Shown: positions 25,666 to 33,295 of the stretch, one piece after another
Layout of the letters: every line of letters starts with the position of its first letter
Position numbering within the stretch: position 1 is the first letter of the stretch
From: Nocardia transvalensis NBRC 15921
Lineage (GTDB): Bacteria > Actinomycetota > Actinomycetes > Mycobacteriales > Mycobacteriaceae
Length of the DNA: 64,000 nt
Direction: 5' to 3'
Assembly (NCBI RefSeq): GCF_000308875.1
Contig: NZ_BAGL01000065.1
Location: 48,438 to 112,437 of the forward strand
Translations under genes and position numbers: made by a program
The notes under the pieces: model-generated
The model's database searches: none
Seen by the model: only the letters and a program-made list of their open reading frames with translations
Told to the model about the DNA's origin: nothing

Positions 25666-25896
25666 ATGCCACACGTAGAGATCTCGCACTTCCCCGCCGA
25701 CCTGTCCGACACCACCCGGCGACGCCTGGAATCCGACCTCGTCGAGGCGATCACCAGAGCCTTCGGAGTCTCCGCCGACGCGGTATCGATCGGCCTCGCC
25801 CCGGTCGACCGCGACCACTGGCAGACCCGGGTCTACGACCCCCTCATCACCGACCGCGCCCCGGGCACTCCCCTCCTGCGCACCCCCGGCTACTGA
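25666..25896 (+). CDS. Small tautomerase-like protein
   Basis: A 76-residue protein beginning Met-Pro, as in 4-oxalocrotonate tautomerases where the exposed proline is the catalytic base. The pattern PHVEISHFP..LSDTTRRRLESDLVEAITRAFGVSADAVSIGLAPV has the strand-helix-strand outline of that superfamily, and the C-terminal HWQTRVYDPLI fits a second strand. It starts one base after the NRPS stop and its stop overlaps the transporter start by one base, so it is co-translated with the cluster. It could tautomerise an aminopyridinedione intermediate; that is inference, and I know of no such gene in the published minimycin set. Confidence 0.7.
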   Translation: MPHVEISHFPADLSDTTRRRLESDLVEAITRAFGVSADAVSIGLAPVDRDHWQTRVYDPLITDRAPGTPLLRTPGY

Positions 25897-27302
25897 TGGT
25901 GGATATCGGCCGGAATCCACACACGGCGGAGGTAACGCGGCTGGCGGTGCTGGTCGCAGTTATCGCGGCAGTGGCCGTTAACCTGCGGCCGGGAATCGCG
26001 ACCGTCGGGCCCGAATTGGACGGCATTACAGCGGATTTCGGGGCGGGGGCTCGGGCGGCGGGTGTGATTACCGCGCTGCCGGTCGTCGCGTTCGCGGTGG
26101 TGAGTCTGGTGGTGCCGGCGGTGCGGGGACGGATCTCGGTGCGGGCCGGGCTGTTCGGGGCGCTGGCCGTGACGGGGGGGAGTCTGGCGGTGCGGCCCTG
26201 GGGCGGGCTGTGGTTGTTCGGGGTCACCACCTTCACCGCGGCGCTCGGGGTCGGCCTGTTGGCGGTGCTGCTTCCCGCCGTGGTGCGCTCGGTCGGCAAC
26301 ACCCGAGTTCTGGTCGCCACCTTCACCACCGCCCTACAAGCCGGGGCCGCACTGGGTTTCGCGACGGTCGTCCCGCTCTCCGACCTGTTCGGCAGCTGGA
26401 AGTGGGCGCTGGCGGTGTGGGCCGTCCTCGCGCCGATAGCGATCGTTGCGCTGTGGGGGTCCCCTTCGATCGCCGCACCGGACGCCCAACATCCCTTGTC
26501 CCGGCACGCTTTTGGCCGGGACCCACTGCCCGCATCGGCGGATTCCGGCCAAAAGCGTGCCGGAAAAACCAAGGCAGACTCGGCGGGGGCCGGCTCGGCA
26601 GGGGCGGGCTCGGCAGGGGCGGGCTCGGCAGGGGCGGGCTCGGCAGGGGCGGGCTCGGCGGGGGCGGGCTCGGCGGGGGCGGGTTTGGCGGGGGCGGGCG
26701 GTAGTCCCCTCGCGATTCTGCGGCGTACGGGGACCGTGGGGCTGGCGGTGTTCTTCGGGTTGCAGGCGTTGGTGGCGTTCGTGGTCATGGGGTGGTTGCC
26801 CTCGGTGTTGCGGGATGCGGGGGTCGGAGCTCAGGCGGCCGGGGGGTATCTGGGGCTGCTCACTTTTCTGGGGGTGCCGATCAGCCTGACCGTGCCGCCG
26901 ATAGTCGCGCGTTCGGCGCACCCGGAGCGGTGGCTGGCGGGGTTCAGCGGATTCACCGTGCTGGGCGTGCTCGCCTTCCTGGTCTCCCCCGGGAGCGCTC
27001 CGCTGCTGTGGTCGCTGGTGCTGGGGATCGGGCTGGCGGTGTTCTCGCTGGCCCTGACCGTGATCACCGTCCGCGCGGGGTCGGCCGAGCAGGCGGTGGA
27101 GTTGTCCGGTGCGGTGCAGGGCGTCGGCTATCTCATCGCCGCCGTCGGACCGTATGTGATCGGGCTGTTCCGGCAGCTCGGCGACGGCTGGGCGCTGCCG
27201 CTCGGCGCGCTGCTGGCCACCGCGGTCGCGCAGTTGCTCATCGCCCTGAAATCCGGCGGCGCGCGCACCGCCACACACCACGACGGGAGGAAGCTGTCAT
27301 GA
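25896..27302 (+). CDS. MFS transporter, CynX/NimT type, with repeat insertion in the central loop
   Basis: A 468-residue transporter with about twelve spans. The start (LAVLVAVIAAVAVNLRPGIATVGP) is typical of the CynX/NimT (cyanate/nitroimidazole) MFS group. The loop between spans 6 and 7 is expanded: after SPSIAAPDAQHPL it reads through two palindromic elements (RHAFGRD and SGQKRAGK) and eight GSAGA-like pentapeptides, then resumes at SPLAILRRTGTVGLAVFF. Removing this segment gives a normal-sized transporter, so function may be retained. Its place in the operon matches MinT, the exporter in the minimycin self-resistance set. Confidence 0.85.
   Translation: MVDIGRNPHTAEVTRLAVLVAVIAAVAVNLRPGIATVGPELDGITADFGAGARAAGVITALPVVAFAVVSLVVPAVRGRISVRAGLFGALAVTGGSLAVRPWGGLWLFGVTTFTAALGVGLLAVLLPAVVRSVGNTRVLVATFTTALQAGAALGFATVVPLSDLFGSWKWALAVWAVLAPIAIVALWGSPSIAAPDAQHPLSRHAFGRDPLPASADSGQKRAGKTKADSAGAGSAGAGSAGAGSAGAGSAGAGSAGAGSAGAGLAGAGGSPLAILRRTGTVGLAVFFGLQALVAFVVMGWLPSVLRDAGVGAQAAGGYLGLLTFLGVPISLTVPPIVARSAHPERWLAGFSGFTVLGVLAFLVSPGSAPLLWSLVLGIGLAVFSLALTVITVRAGSAEQAVELSGAVQGVGYLIAAVGPYVIGLFRQLGDGWALPLGALLATAVAQLLIALKSGGARTATHHDGRKLS
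26498..26696. repeat. Palindromic element pair (copies 4 and 5) with 15-bp tandem array inside the transporter gene
   Basis: Copy 4 (26498-26522) has eight-base arms GTCCCGGC/GCCGGGAC and loop ACGCTTTTG. Copy 5 (26543-26565), in opposite orientation, has arms TTCCGGC/GCCGGAA and loop CAAAAGCGT; 20 bases separate them. Eight units of a 15-bp repeat (GGCTCGGCAGGGGCG type) follow at 26577-26696. The unit length keeps the reading frame and codes for GSAGA pentapeptides. Confidence 0.93.
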
Positions 27303-28489
27303 CCACCAAGGTTCTGGACGACGTCTCGGATCTGCTGGACGACCGCACCCACCACATCGAGTTCAACGGCCACCTCACCAATCACGTCAAGCACGCGGTG
27401 GTGGCGCTGGCCGCGATCGGCGCCTCCGAGGAGCGAATCCGCGACTACTACCGCACCTACGCCCACCTGACCCCGTACGGATTCCCGCTGGAACCCCGGC
27501 GCCCGTCCACTCAGGTGATCGACAGCGGGAACTGGCGCGAATTCCTCGGGCGGCGCACCCATTTCGACGCCTACCTGACATTCTTCGATCGCGAGGTCGC
27601 CGAGCGCGGGATCTCGGGAGCGGTCGGCGAGTACGCGCCCGAGCTGCTGCGCGGCTGGATCGGCGCCTTCACCCACGCCGCCATCCATCTCGGCTGGGGG
27701 CTGTGGGCCGAACACCCCGGGCTGACCGCGGAAGCGCTTGCCTACCTGGCGTTCTCGCAGGTTCTCACGGTCGACGGCGAGCGGCCCGCCGGACCCGACA
27801 CCGATGCGGCCGACCCTGTCGAGTCGCTGGTGCGACTGAGTGACCGCTGGACCGGCGACACCCCCTTCCACCGCGCGGTGGAGACGGTGATCGCCGACAC
27901 CGACACCTTCACCGAACTCCATCCCGAGCTGAACCGATCCGGCCTCCAGGCCAGGGTCGCGAGCGTCGCCCGCGCCGGAATCCCCGACCTGGCCGATACT
28001 CCCGCCTGGATCCACGCGCTTCCCCCCGACGAACGACGCGACCGGGTCCGCCGCGCGATCACCCTGCTGTATCTCGCACAGCCCGGCGATTTCGTTGTGC
28101 TGCACCTGATCACGTCGCTGTTCGCGCTCGAGGTCGTCGCCGGCGCCCTCGATTCCCCGGAGACCATCACGGCGATCTACGACCTGTACTGGGCGGGGGC
28201 GCGCATCATCACCGCGGCCGAACGCAAATTCCCCGGCGGCGACAAGCTGCGTGAACTCGACACGCTGTACGCGGGACGGGAATCCGATCGCTCCGCCCAT
28301 GCCGTCGACGAATTCGACGTCGCCGCGCGGCGCGCGTGGCTCGAGGACGAGGAGCACAACCCGAAGCTGGTCTTCGTCCTGCGCTCCTGGTGGGACGCCG
28401 ACGACTGGACCGGCTACCGCCACGCCGCCGCCCAGTTCACTCGAACACCCGAACTGCCCGCGAGTTTCGACGAACCGCCGACCGTCTGA
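27299..28489 (+). CDS. DUF4243 / questin-oxidase-like protein
   Basis: A 396-residue mostly helical protein of the questin-oxidase-like (DUF4243) family. Typical segments are HIEFNGHLTNHVKHAVVALAA (about 18-38), YGFPLEPRRPS, the His-rich IGAFTHAAIHLGWGLW (about 122-137) and DFVVLHLITSLFALEV (about 263-278). The histidines could hold iron. Start ATG 27299 overlaps the transporter stop (ATGA) after GGGAGG. In minimycin MinC this domain is fused behind a HAD phosphatase; here the two are separate genes in one operon. A role in oxygenating or rearranging the C-nucleoside ring is inferred from that pathway and from questin oxidase, a Baeyer-Villiger-like oxygenase. Confidence 0.8.
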   Translation: MTTKVLDDVSDLLDDRTHHIEFNGHLTNHVKHAVVALAAIGASEERIRDYYRTYAHLTPYGFPLEPRRPSTQVIDSGNWREFLGRRTHFDAYLTFFDREVAERGISGAVGEYAPELLRGWIGAFTHAAIHLGWGLWAEHPGLTAEALAYLAFSQVLTVDGERPAGPDTDAADPVESLVRLSDRWTGDTPFHRAVETVIADTDTFTELHPELNRSGLQARVASVARAGIPDLADTPAWIHALPPDERRDRVRRAITLLYLAQPGDFVVLHLITSLFALEVVAGALDSPETITAIYDLYWAGARIITAAERKFPGGDKLRELDTLYAGRESDRSAHAVDEFDVAARRAWLEDEEHNPKLVFVLRSWWDADDWTGYRHAAAQFTRTPELPASFDEPPTV

Positions 28490-28508
28490 CCGAGAACAGG
28501 AATACGCT

Positions 28509-29339
28509 GTGACAGAAGTGATTTCGACCGGACTGCAGGAGCAGCTGGACAAGCGGTACGGCCCGGACGCCCCCGTCGCCGGCGATATCGGCAACCCGAC
28601 GCTCGAGGTGCTGCTGCGGCACCGCACGGTGCGCCGATACCTGCCGGGCACGCTGAGCGAGACCGAATTGCAGCTGATCATCGCTGCCGCGCAGTCGGCG
28701 TCGACCTCGGCCAACTTCCAGTTCACCAGCGTGGTCGTGGTCGACGATCCGGCACTGCGGGAACGCCTGTCGGAGCTGGCCGGCGGGCAGCAGCTGGTGC
28801 GCGATGCCGCGGTATTCCTGGTCTGGGTGGCCGACTGGTCCCGCAATGTCGCCATCGCCACCGAGCACGGGCACACCATCGAGGCCACCTCCTACCTCGA
28901 CAGCACGGTCTCCAGCATCGTCGACGTCACCCTGTCGGCGCAGAACGCCGCGGTCGCCGCCGAATCCCTCGGCTACGGAATCACTTTCGTGGGCGCGCTG
29001 CGCAACAATATCGACGCGGTCATCGAGGAGCTGCGGCTGCCCGAGTGGACCTTCCCGGTCTACGGCCTCGCCATCGGCATCCCCGATCCCGACGATCCGG
29101 CGGATATCAAGCCGCGCTACGGGCAGAGCGTGGTCGCCCACCGCAACGCCTACACCCCGCCGACCCCGGCCGAGACCCAGGACTACCTGGACCGCATCAA
29201 TGCCTACTACCGCGAGCAGGAACTGCCCGCCGATTGGGTGAAGAACCGTCTGGCGGGGCGCATCTCGACCAAGGAGAGCCTGCACGGGCGGCAGCACATC
29301 CGCCGGACCTTCAACAACCAGGGCTTCTCGCTGAAGTAG
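28509..29339 (+). CDS. NfsA-like NADPH:FMN nitroreductase-family oxidoreductase
   Basis: A 276-residue flavoprotein of the nitroreductase fold, NfsA branch: RHRTVRRYLPGTLSE (about 36-50) binds FMN phosphate, AQSASTSANFQFTSVVVV follows, and the C-terminal half has the NfsA-type extension YTPPTPAETQDYLDRINAYYREQ. Start is GTG 28509. It follows the DUF4243 gene by 19 bases as the last gene of the operon and is followed by a strong hairpin. It could reduce flavin or a pathway quinone-imine (indigoidine is easily reduced to a leuco form); this is inference. Confidence 0.83.
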   Translation: MTEVISTGLQEQLDKRYGPDAPVAGDIGNPTLEVLLRHRTVRRYLPGTLSETELQLIIAAAQSASTSANFQFTSVVVVDDPALRERLSELAGGQQLVRDAAVFLVWVADWSRNVAIATEHGHTIEATSYLDSTVSSIVDVTLSAQNAAVAAESLGYGITFVGALRNNIDAVIEELRLPEWTFPVYGLAIGIPDPDDPADIKPRYGQSVVAHRNAYTPPTPAETQDYLDRINAYYREQELPADWVKNRLAGRISTKESLHGRQHIRRTFNNQGFSLK

Positions 29340-29342
29340 CAC

Positions 29343-29375
29343 CCTTTTTCCGGCCAAAAGCACGCCGGAAAAAGG
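29343..29375. terminator. Palindromic element copy 6, extended to a bidirectional terminator-like hairpin
   Basis: Here the repeat element (core 29348-29370, loop CAAAAGCAC) is extended to perfect 12-base arms, CCTTTTTCCGGC and its complement GCCGGAAAAAGG. It lies between the last gene of the C-nucleoside-type operon (stop 29339) and the convergent binding-protein gene (stop 29409). The T run precedes rather than follows the stem on each strand, so it is not a classical T-tailed terminator, but position and stability favour a 3'-end role. Confidence 0.65.
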
Positions 29376-29408
29376 AGGAGGAGGGGCGCGGCGGGAGGGT
29401 AGGGTCGG

Positions 29409-31013
29409 TTACTTGCGCAGCCAGGTGTCGAAGAATTGCAGCCGCCCCGAGGCTTCGAACTTCAAGTCCTGCACGGCGTTCGAGACGCCGATGGCCTGGG
29501 ACAGTTCGATGGTCGGGATCCACAGCCCGTTGTCGACGACCAGCTTCTGCGCCTGGCCGATGAGCTGGGCGCGGGTGGCGGGGTCGACCGCCTGCAACTG
29601 GTCGTAGAGGGCCTGGTCCAGCGGCGGGATCGGGCCGCGCACATTGAGATTGCGGTCGGCCAGGCCGAACGTGGTGCGCAGGATGTCCCCGTCGGCGCGG
29701 GTGGTGTTGTAGTACACCGAGTCGAAGTCCTTGGCGTTCTGCCGCGCCGTGTACTCCGAATCGGAGGCCACCTGGAGTTGCACGTCCACCCCGACCTTGT
29801 GCAGCTGCTGCTGGATCAGTTCCAGGATCGCCTGATTCCCGGCGAACGCGCGGCTGAACAGAACGCCGAACGACAGGCGCACGCCGTCCTTCGCCCGGAT
29901 ACCGTCCCCGCCCGGCACCCACCCGGCCTGGTCCAGCTGCCGCCGCACGGCGTCGGGGTCGTACCGGATCTGACCGGAAAGATCGACATACGCAGGGGTT
30001 TTCGAGCCCAGCGAGCTACTCGCGGGCCGGAACTGCGGGCCCAGCACGGTATCGACCAGCTCCTGGCGGTCGATCGCCCGTTCCAGGGCGCCGCGCACGG
30101 CCGGATCCCGCAGCGGCCCGCGGGTCACATTGGGCTGAATGCCGAACGGCAGCCCGGGATTCGAGGTGACGAGCACAGACCCGCCCGTGGCCTCGATCTG
30201 CGGGGCGTCCTGCGGCAGCGCGTCGCTGATCGCGTCCAGCTGATTCGACGACAGGCTGCCCGCCCGCACACCGGACTCCGGAACGACCCGGAACTCGATG
30301 CGATCCAGATACGCCTCACCCTGATGTGCGAAAACCGCTGAGCCCCAGGCATATCCGGGCCGCTTCACCACCGTCGCCGACGAACCCTGCTTGTATTCGG
30401 CATAGGTGAACGGCCCGCTGCCGATATTGTCGCCGAGGCAGCGCTCGTCGGCCGACTTCGCGGTGGTGGCGTCGGCGAGCAGTCCCAGCTGCGGCGTCGA
30501 GGACGCCTGCAGGAACTGCGCGTTCGGGCGGTCGAACTCCACCCGCGCGGTGAGCGGGTCCACCGCCGTGGTGCCGGTGTAGCCGGCCAGGTAGCTGGCG
30601 CCCAGCGGCGCCTTCACCCCGGTCAGCGTGCGCACCACGGCGTCGAAGTTCTTCTGCACCGAGGTGGCGGTCAGCGGCGTGCCGTCGCTGAAGGTGACGC
30701 CCGGCCGCAGGTGGAAGGTGAACGTCTTCGCGTCCGGGCTCACCTCCCAGCTCTGCGCCAGCCACGGCGTGATCGCGCCCGTCTCCGGATTCTGGTCGGT
30801 CAGCGAATCGACGATCTGCCGGGTGACGTAGACGGTTTGGTTGGTGCCCGCCTGCGCCGGATCCGAGCAGGTCGGCGCGAGCGACAGCCCGTAGCGCAGC
30901 GTGCCGCCCGGCTGCGGCGGACCGGCCGGGCCACCGGCGCCGGTATCGGCGCCGCAGGCCGCGAGCGTGACGGCCGCGGCGGCGGCTCCGAGCAGGGCGA
31001 CGGGTCGTTTCAT
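29409..31013 (-). CDS. ABC substrate-binding lipoprotein, family 5
   Basis: A 534-residue family 5 (peptide/nickel type) solute-binding protein with lipobox LAAC near residue 20. Family segments include TLRYGLSLAPTCSDP, VTFSDGTPLTATSVQKNFDAV (about 105-125) and GSGPFTYAEYKQG. ATG 31013 with GGAG upstream is preferred to an in-frame ATG at 31043. No permease or ATPase genes adjoin it, so it is an orphan receptor, paired only with another binding protein immediately upstream (26-base gap). Substrate unknown. Confidence 0.87.
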   Translation of the reverse strand: MKRPVALLGAAAAAVTLAACGADTGAGGPAGPPQPGGTLRYGLSLAPTCSDPAQAGTNQTVYVTRQIVDSLTDQNPETGAITPWLAQSWEVSPDAKTFTFHLRPGVTFSDGTPLTATSVQKNFDAVVRTLTGVKAPLGASYLAGYTGTTAVDPLTARVEFDRPNAQFLQASSTPQLGLLADATTAKSADERCLGDNIGSGPFTYAEYKQGSSATVVKRPGYAWGSAVFAHQGEAYLDRIEFRVVPESGVRAGSLSSNQLDAISDALPQDAPQIEATGGSVLVTSNPGLPFGIQPNVTRGPLRDPAVRGALERAIDRQELVDTVLGPQFRPASSSLGSKTPAYVDLSGQIRYDPDAVRRQLDQAGWVPGGDGIRAKDGVRLSFGVLFSRAFAGNQAILELIQQQLHKVGVDVQLQVASDSEYTARQNAKDFDSVYYNTTRADGDILRTTFGLADRNLNVRGPIPPLDQALYDQLQAVDPATRAQLIGQAQKLVVDNGLWIPTIELSQAIGVSNAVQDLKFEASGRLQFFDTWLRK

Positions 31014-31039
31014 CGAGATTCTCCAGATCGATCGGTCGG

Positions 31040-32026
31040 TCACGGCTTGGTGCGCGGGAGCCCCGGCGGGTTGATCCGCGACGCCTGCACCGCCTCGCCG
31101 CGCAGGCCCCAGCGGTCGAGCAGCTTCTGATAGCTGCCGTGGTCGATGGCGTACTGCAACGCCTCGTGGATGGGGCCGATCAGGCCGTTGTCCTTGCGGG
31201 TCAGCACCGCGATCTCGGCCTGCAGCGCGTCACCGGCCCCGGAGTAGGTGGCGATGATCTTCGTCTGGTTCGCGGTCGCGGTGTGATAGACGGCCACCGG
31301 GTTGGGCCCGAGGAAACCGTCGATGCGGTGCGACGACAGCGCCAGGTAGTAGTCGGTGGTCTGCTGGTAGTAGGCGATATCGATCTTCGGCAGTCCCTCG
31401 GCGACGTTCTGCTCGTTCCACTGCACCAGCAGCTGCTCCTGGTTGGTGCCGCTGCCGACGCCGATTCGCTTGCCCGCCAGTGACTTCCGGTCCTTGTAGG
31501 CCAGGTCGCTGTCCTTGGGGACCTCGAGGGCGAGGTTGTCGAGCCGGTAGGTGGCGAAGTCGTACTTGTCCTTACGCTCCTCCGTCACGGTGACGTTCGA
31601 GACGAACGCGTCCACCGCGCCGGAGTCGACGGCGACGAAGTTCTGCGCCCAATCGGCGGCGCGCAGCTCGACCTTCAGCCCGAGGATCTCGGAGATCAAC
31701 GTCGCGAAGTCGACCTCGGACCCGATGTAGGTCTTGTCGTCGCTGGCGGTGAACCGCAGCGGCGGGCCGGTGGTCGCCGAACCCGTGACCACGAGCGTGC
31801 CCCGGTCGCGCACCGCCTGCGGCAGTTTCGCGGCGATCGCGTCGACCTTCTCGGCGTGCACCCGGCCGGGCTGCTCCGGGGACAGGTCGAAGGTCTGGCC
31901 GTCGGCGGTGCGGACCTCGTTCTCGGGGTCGTCGGTACCGCACGCGCCGGTGACCAGCGCCGCGGCGAGAAGCGTGGCGGCCAGCACGCGGCGGCGTCCG
32001 CGACGGCCGTTGCGGGCGAGAAGCAT
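31040..32026 (-). CDS. ABC substrate-binding lipoprotein, family 3 (amino-acid type)
   Basis: A 328-residue polar-amino-acid type binding protein. Signal and lipobox are VTGAC (cysteine about 29). Core segments: GTLVVTGSATTGPPLRF, IGSEVDFATLISEILGLKVELR (about 101-122), SNVTVTEERKDKYDFATY (about 143-160) and LAGKRIGVGSGTNQEQ. ATG 32026 with AAAGGA is the start. It heads a two-gene unit with the family 5 protein and faces a divergent cysteine dioxygenase operon 275 bases away. A sulfur amino acid as ligand would fit the neighbours but is not shown by the sequence. Confidence 0.88.
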   Translation of the reverse strand: MLLARNGRRGRRRVLAATLLAAALVTGACGTDDPENEVRTADGQTFDLSPEQPGRVHAEKVDAIAAKLPQAVRDRGTLVVTGSATTGPPLRFTASDDKTYIGSEVDFATLISEILGLKVELRAADWAQNFVAVDSGAVDAFVSNVTVTEERKDKYDFATYRLDNLALEVPKDSDLAYKDRKSLAGKRIGVGSGTNQEQLLVQWNEQNVAEGLPKIDIAYYQQTTDYYLALSSHRIDGFLGPNPVAVYHTATANQTKIIATYSGAGDALQAEIAVLTRKDNGLIGPIHEALQYAIDHGSYQKLLDRWGLRGEAVQASRINPPGLPRTKP

Positions 32027-32301
32027 CGGATTTCCTTTACATCGACGGCAGGCGCGAGCGGAACGCTCGAAGCGCACGGGCCAGGGCGGCTGTGTGACCG
32101 TAAGGCGGAATCCGTTGCCGTGTCTGCACTCTCGATCGGCCTGAGCGGAAGGGTTGCCCAGCCGTGGGGGCCTGGACCGCACCGGGCCGGGGTATTTTGC
32201 TCACGCTGATCCTGTCCGATGGCAGATGTCCCGCCGTGGCGGACAATCCGTGCAGAGCAGGCTCTCCGCGTTCGTTCGACCGACCAGACAGGAGCTACAG
32301 C

Positions 32302-32826
32302 GTGACCACGTCACTCCCGGTGAATCTCAAGCACGCCAAGGATATTCACCCCAGTGTCGACGTGCCGCTACTACGGGATGCCGTCTACCCGGAGCGCACG
32401 CTGTGGACCCCCGCCGAACTGCGCGAGCTGATCGTCACGGTCGCCACCGGCCTGGCGACGCCGCTGCTGGACATCGTCCGCTTCGACGCCGGGCAGCGCT
32501 GGTGGAGCCGGCTGGCGCTGACCATGGGCGTGGAGCTGTGGCTGCTGTCGTGGGCGCCCGGTCAGGGCACGGAACCGCACGATCACGGCGGGGCGTCCGG
32601 CGCGTTCACCGTCACGATCGGCGAGCTGAGCGAGGAGTACCGGCATTCCGGCGGGCCGGTGCAGACCGCGCGGTGGGCGGCCGGCGATACGGTGGCCTTC
32701 GGCCCGCAGCGCGCTCACCAGCTGCGCAATCACAGCACCCGCCCGGCGGCCACGGTGCACGCGTACTCGCCGCCGCTGCGCCCGGTGCGGGAGTACCGCG
32801 CGCTCACGGATTTCGCGGGCATATGA
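32302..32826 (+). CDS. Cysteine dioxygenase type I
   Basis: A 174-residue cupin. The iron-binding motif is PHDHGGASGAFTVTIGELSEEY (about 93-114: His-X-His ... Glu) and the third histidine is in HQLRNHSTRPAATVHAYSPPL (about 139-159), as in bacterial cysteine dioxygenases, which convert cysteine to cysteine sulfinate with O2. GTG 32302 is preceded by AGGAGC. A 28-codon open frame (32219-32305) ends across this start codon. It overlaps the rhodanese gene by ATGA. Together they form a small sulfur-handling unit divergent from an amino-acid binding protein. Confidence 0.88.
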   Translation: MTTSLPVNLKHAKDIHPSVDVPLLRDAVYPERTLWTPAELRELIVTVATGLATPLLDIVRFDAGQRWWSRLALTMGVELWLLSWAPGQGTEPHDHGGASGAFTVTIGELSEEYRHSGGPVQTARWAAGDTVAFGPQRAHQLRNHSTRPAATVHAYSPPLRPVREYRALTDFAGI

Positions 32827-33218
32827 GCGGCCTCGACGACCGGCTCGCCGACGCCCGGTCCCAGCTGTCCCGTGTCGAACCCCGCGAGGCGGCGACACTG
32901 CAGGCCGAGGGCGCGCTCGTCGTGGACATCCGCCCGTACGCCAACCGGCTGAACGAGGGCGAGATCCCGGGTGCGGTGGTGGTCGAGCGGATCGTGCTGG
33001 AGTGGCGGCTCGATCCGGCGGGCGACCACCGGCTGCCCGGGCTGACCGCCGATTCTCAGGTGATCGTCGTCTGCAACGAGGGCTACGCCTCCAGCCTCGC
33101 GGCCGCGGATCTGCACGGCCTCGGCCTGCCGCGCGCGACCGATCTCGACGGCGGCTTCCGGGCGTGGAAGGCCGCGGGGCTGCCCGTCGTTCCCGGCGGC
33201 TCCCCGGCCGTGCCGTAG
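32823..33218 (+). CDS. Rhodanese-like sulfurtransferase
   Basis: A 131-residue single-domain rhodanese. The active-site loop is VVCNEGYASSLAA (cysteine about 84), preceded by ALVVDIRPYANRLNEGEIPGAVVV and followed by DLDGGFRAWKAAGLPV, all standard. It overlaps the cysteine dioxygenase stop by ATGA. Such pairs are common in actinobacteria, where the rhodanese probably handles sulfite or persulfide from cysteine breakdown. Confidence 0.88.
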   Translation: MSGLDDRLADARSQLSRVEPREAATLQAEGALVVDIRPYANRLNEGEIPGAVVVERIVLEWRLDPAGDHRLPGLTADSQVIVVCNEGYASSLAAADLHGLGLPRATDLDGGFRAWKAAGLPVVPGGSPAVP

Positions 33219-33295
33219 CCCCGTAGGCGGGCCGAGCGCTCGAAGATCGTTGCGAATCACGGGTGAACGACGAATTTTGTTCGATACCGTGAGGT

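Noticed and set aside
32037..32246. A 69-codon frame upstream of the family 3 binding protein as a cysteine-sensing leader peptide
   Set aside because: It lacks cysteine codons and the known actinobacterial sulfur leader pattern; the ribosome site of the binding protein is independent.
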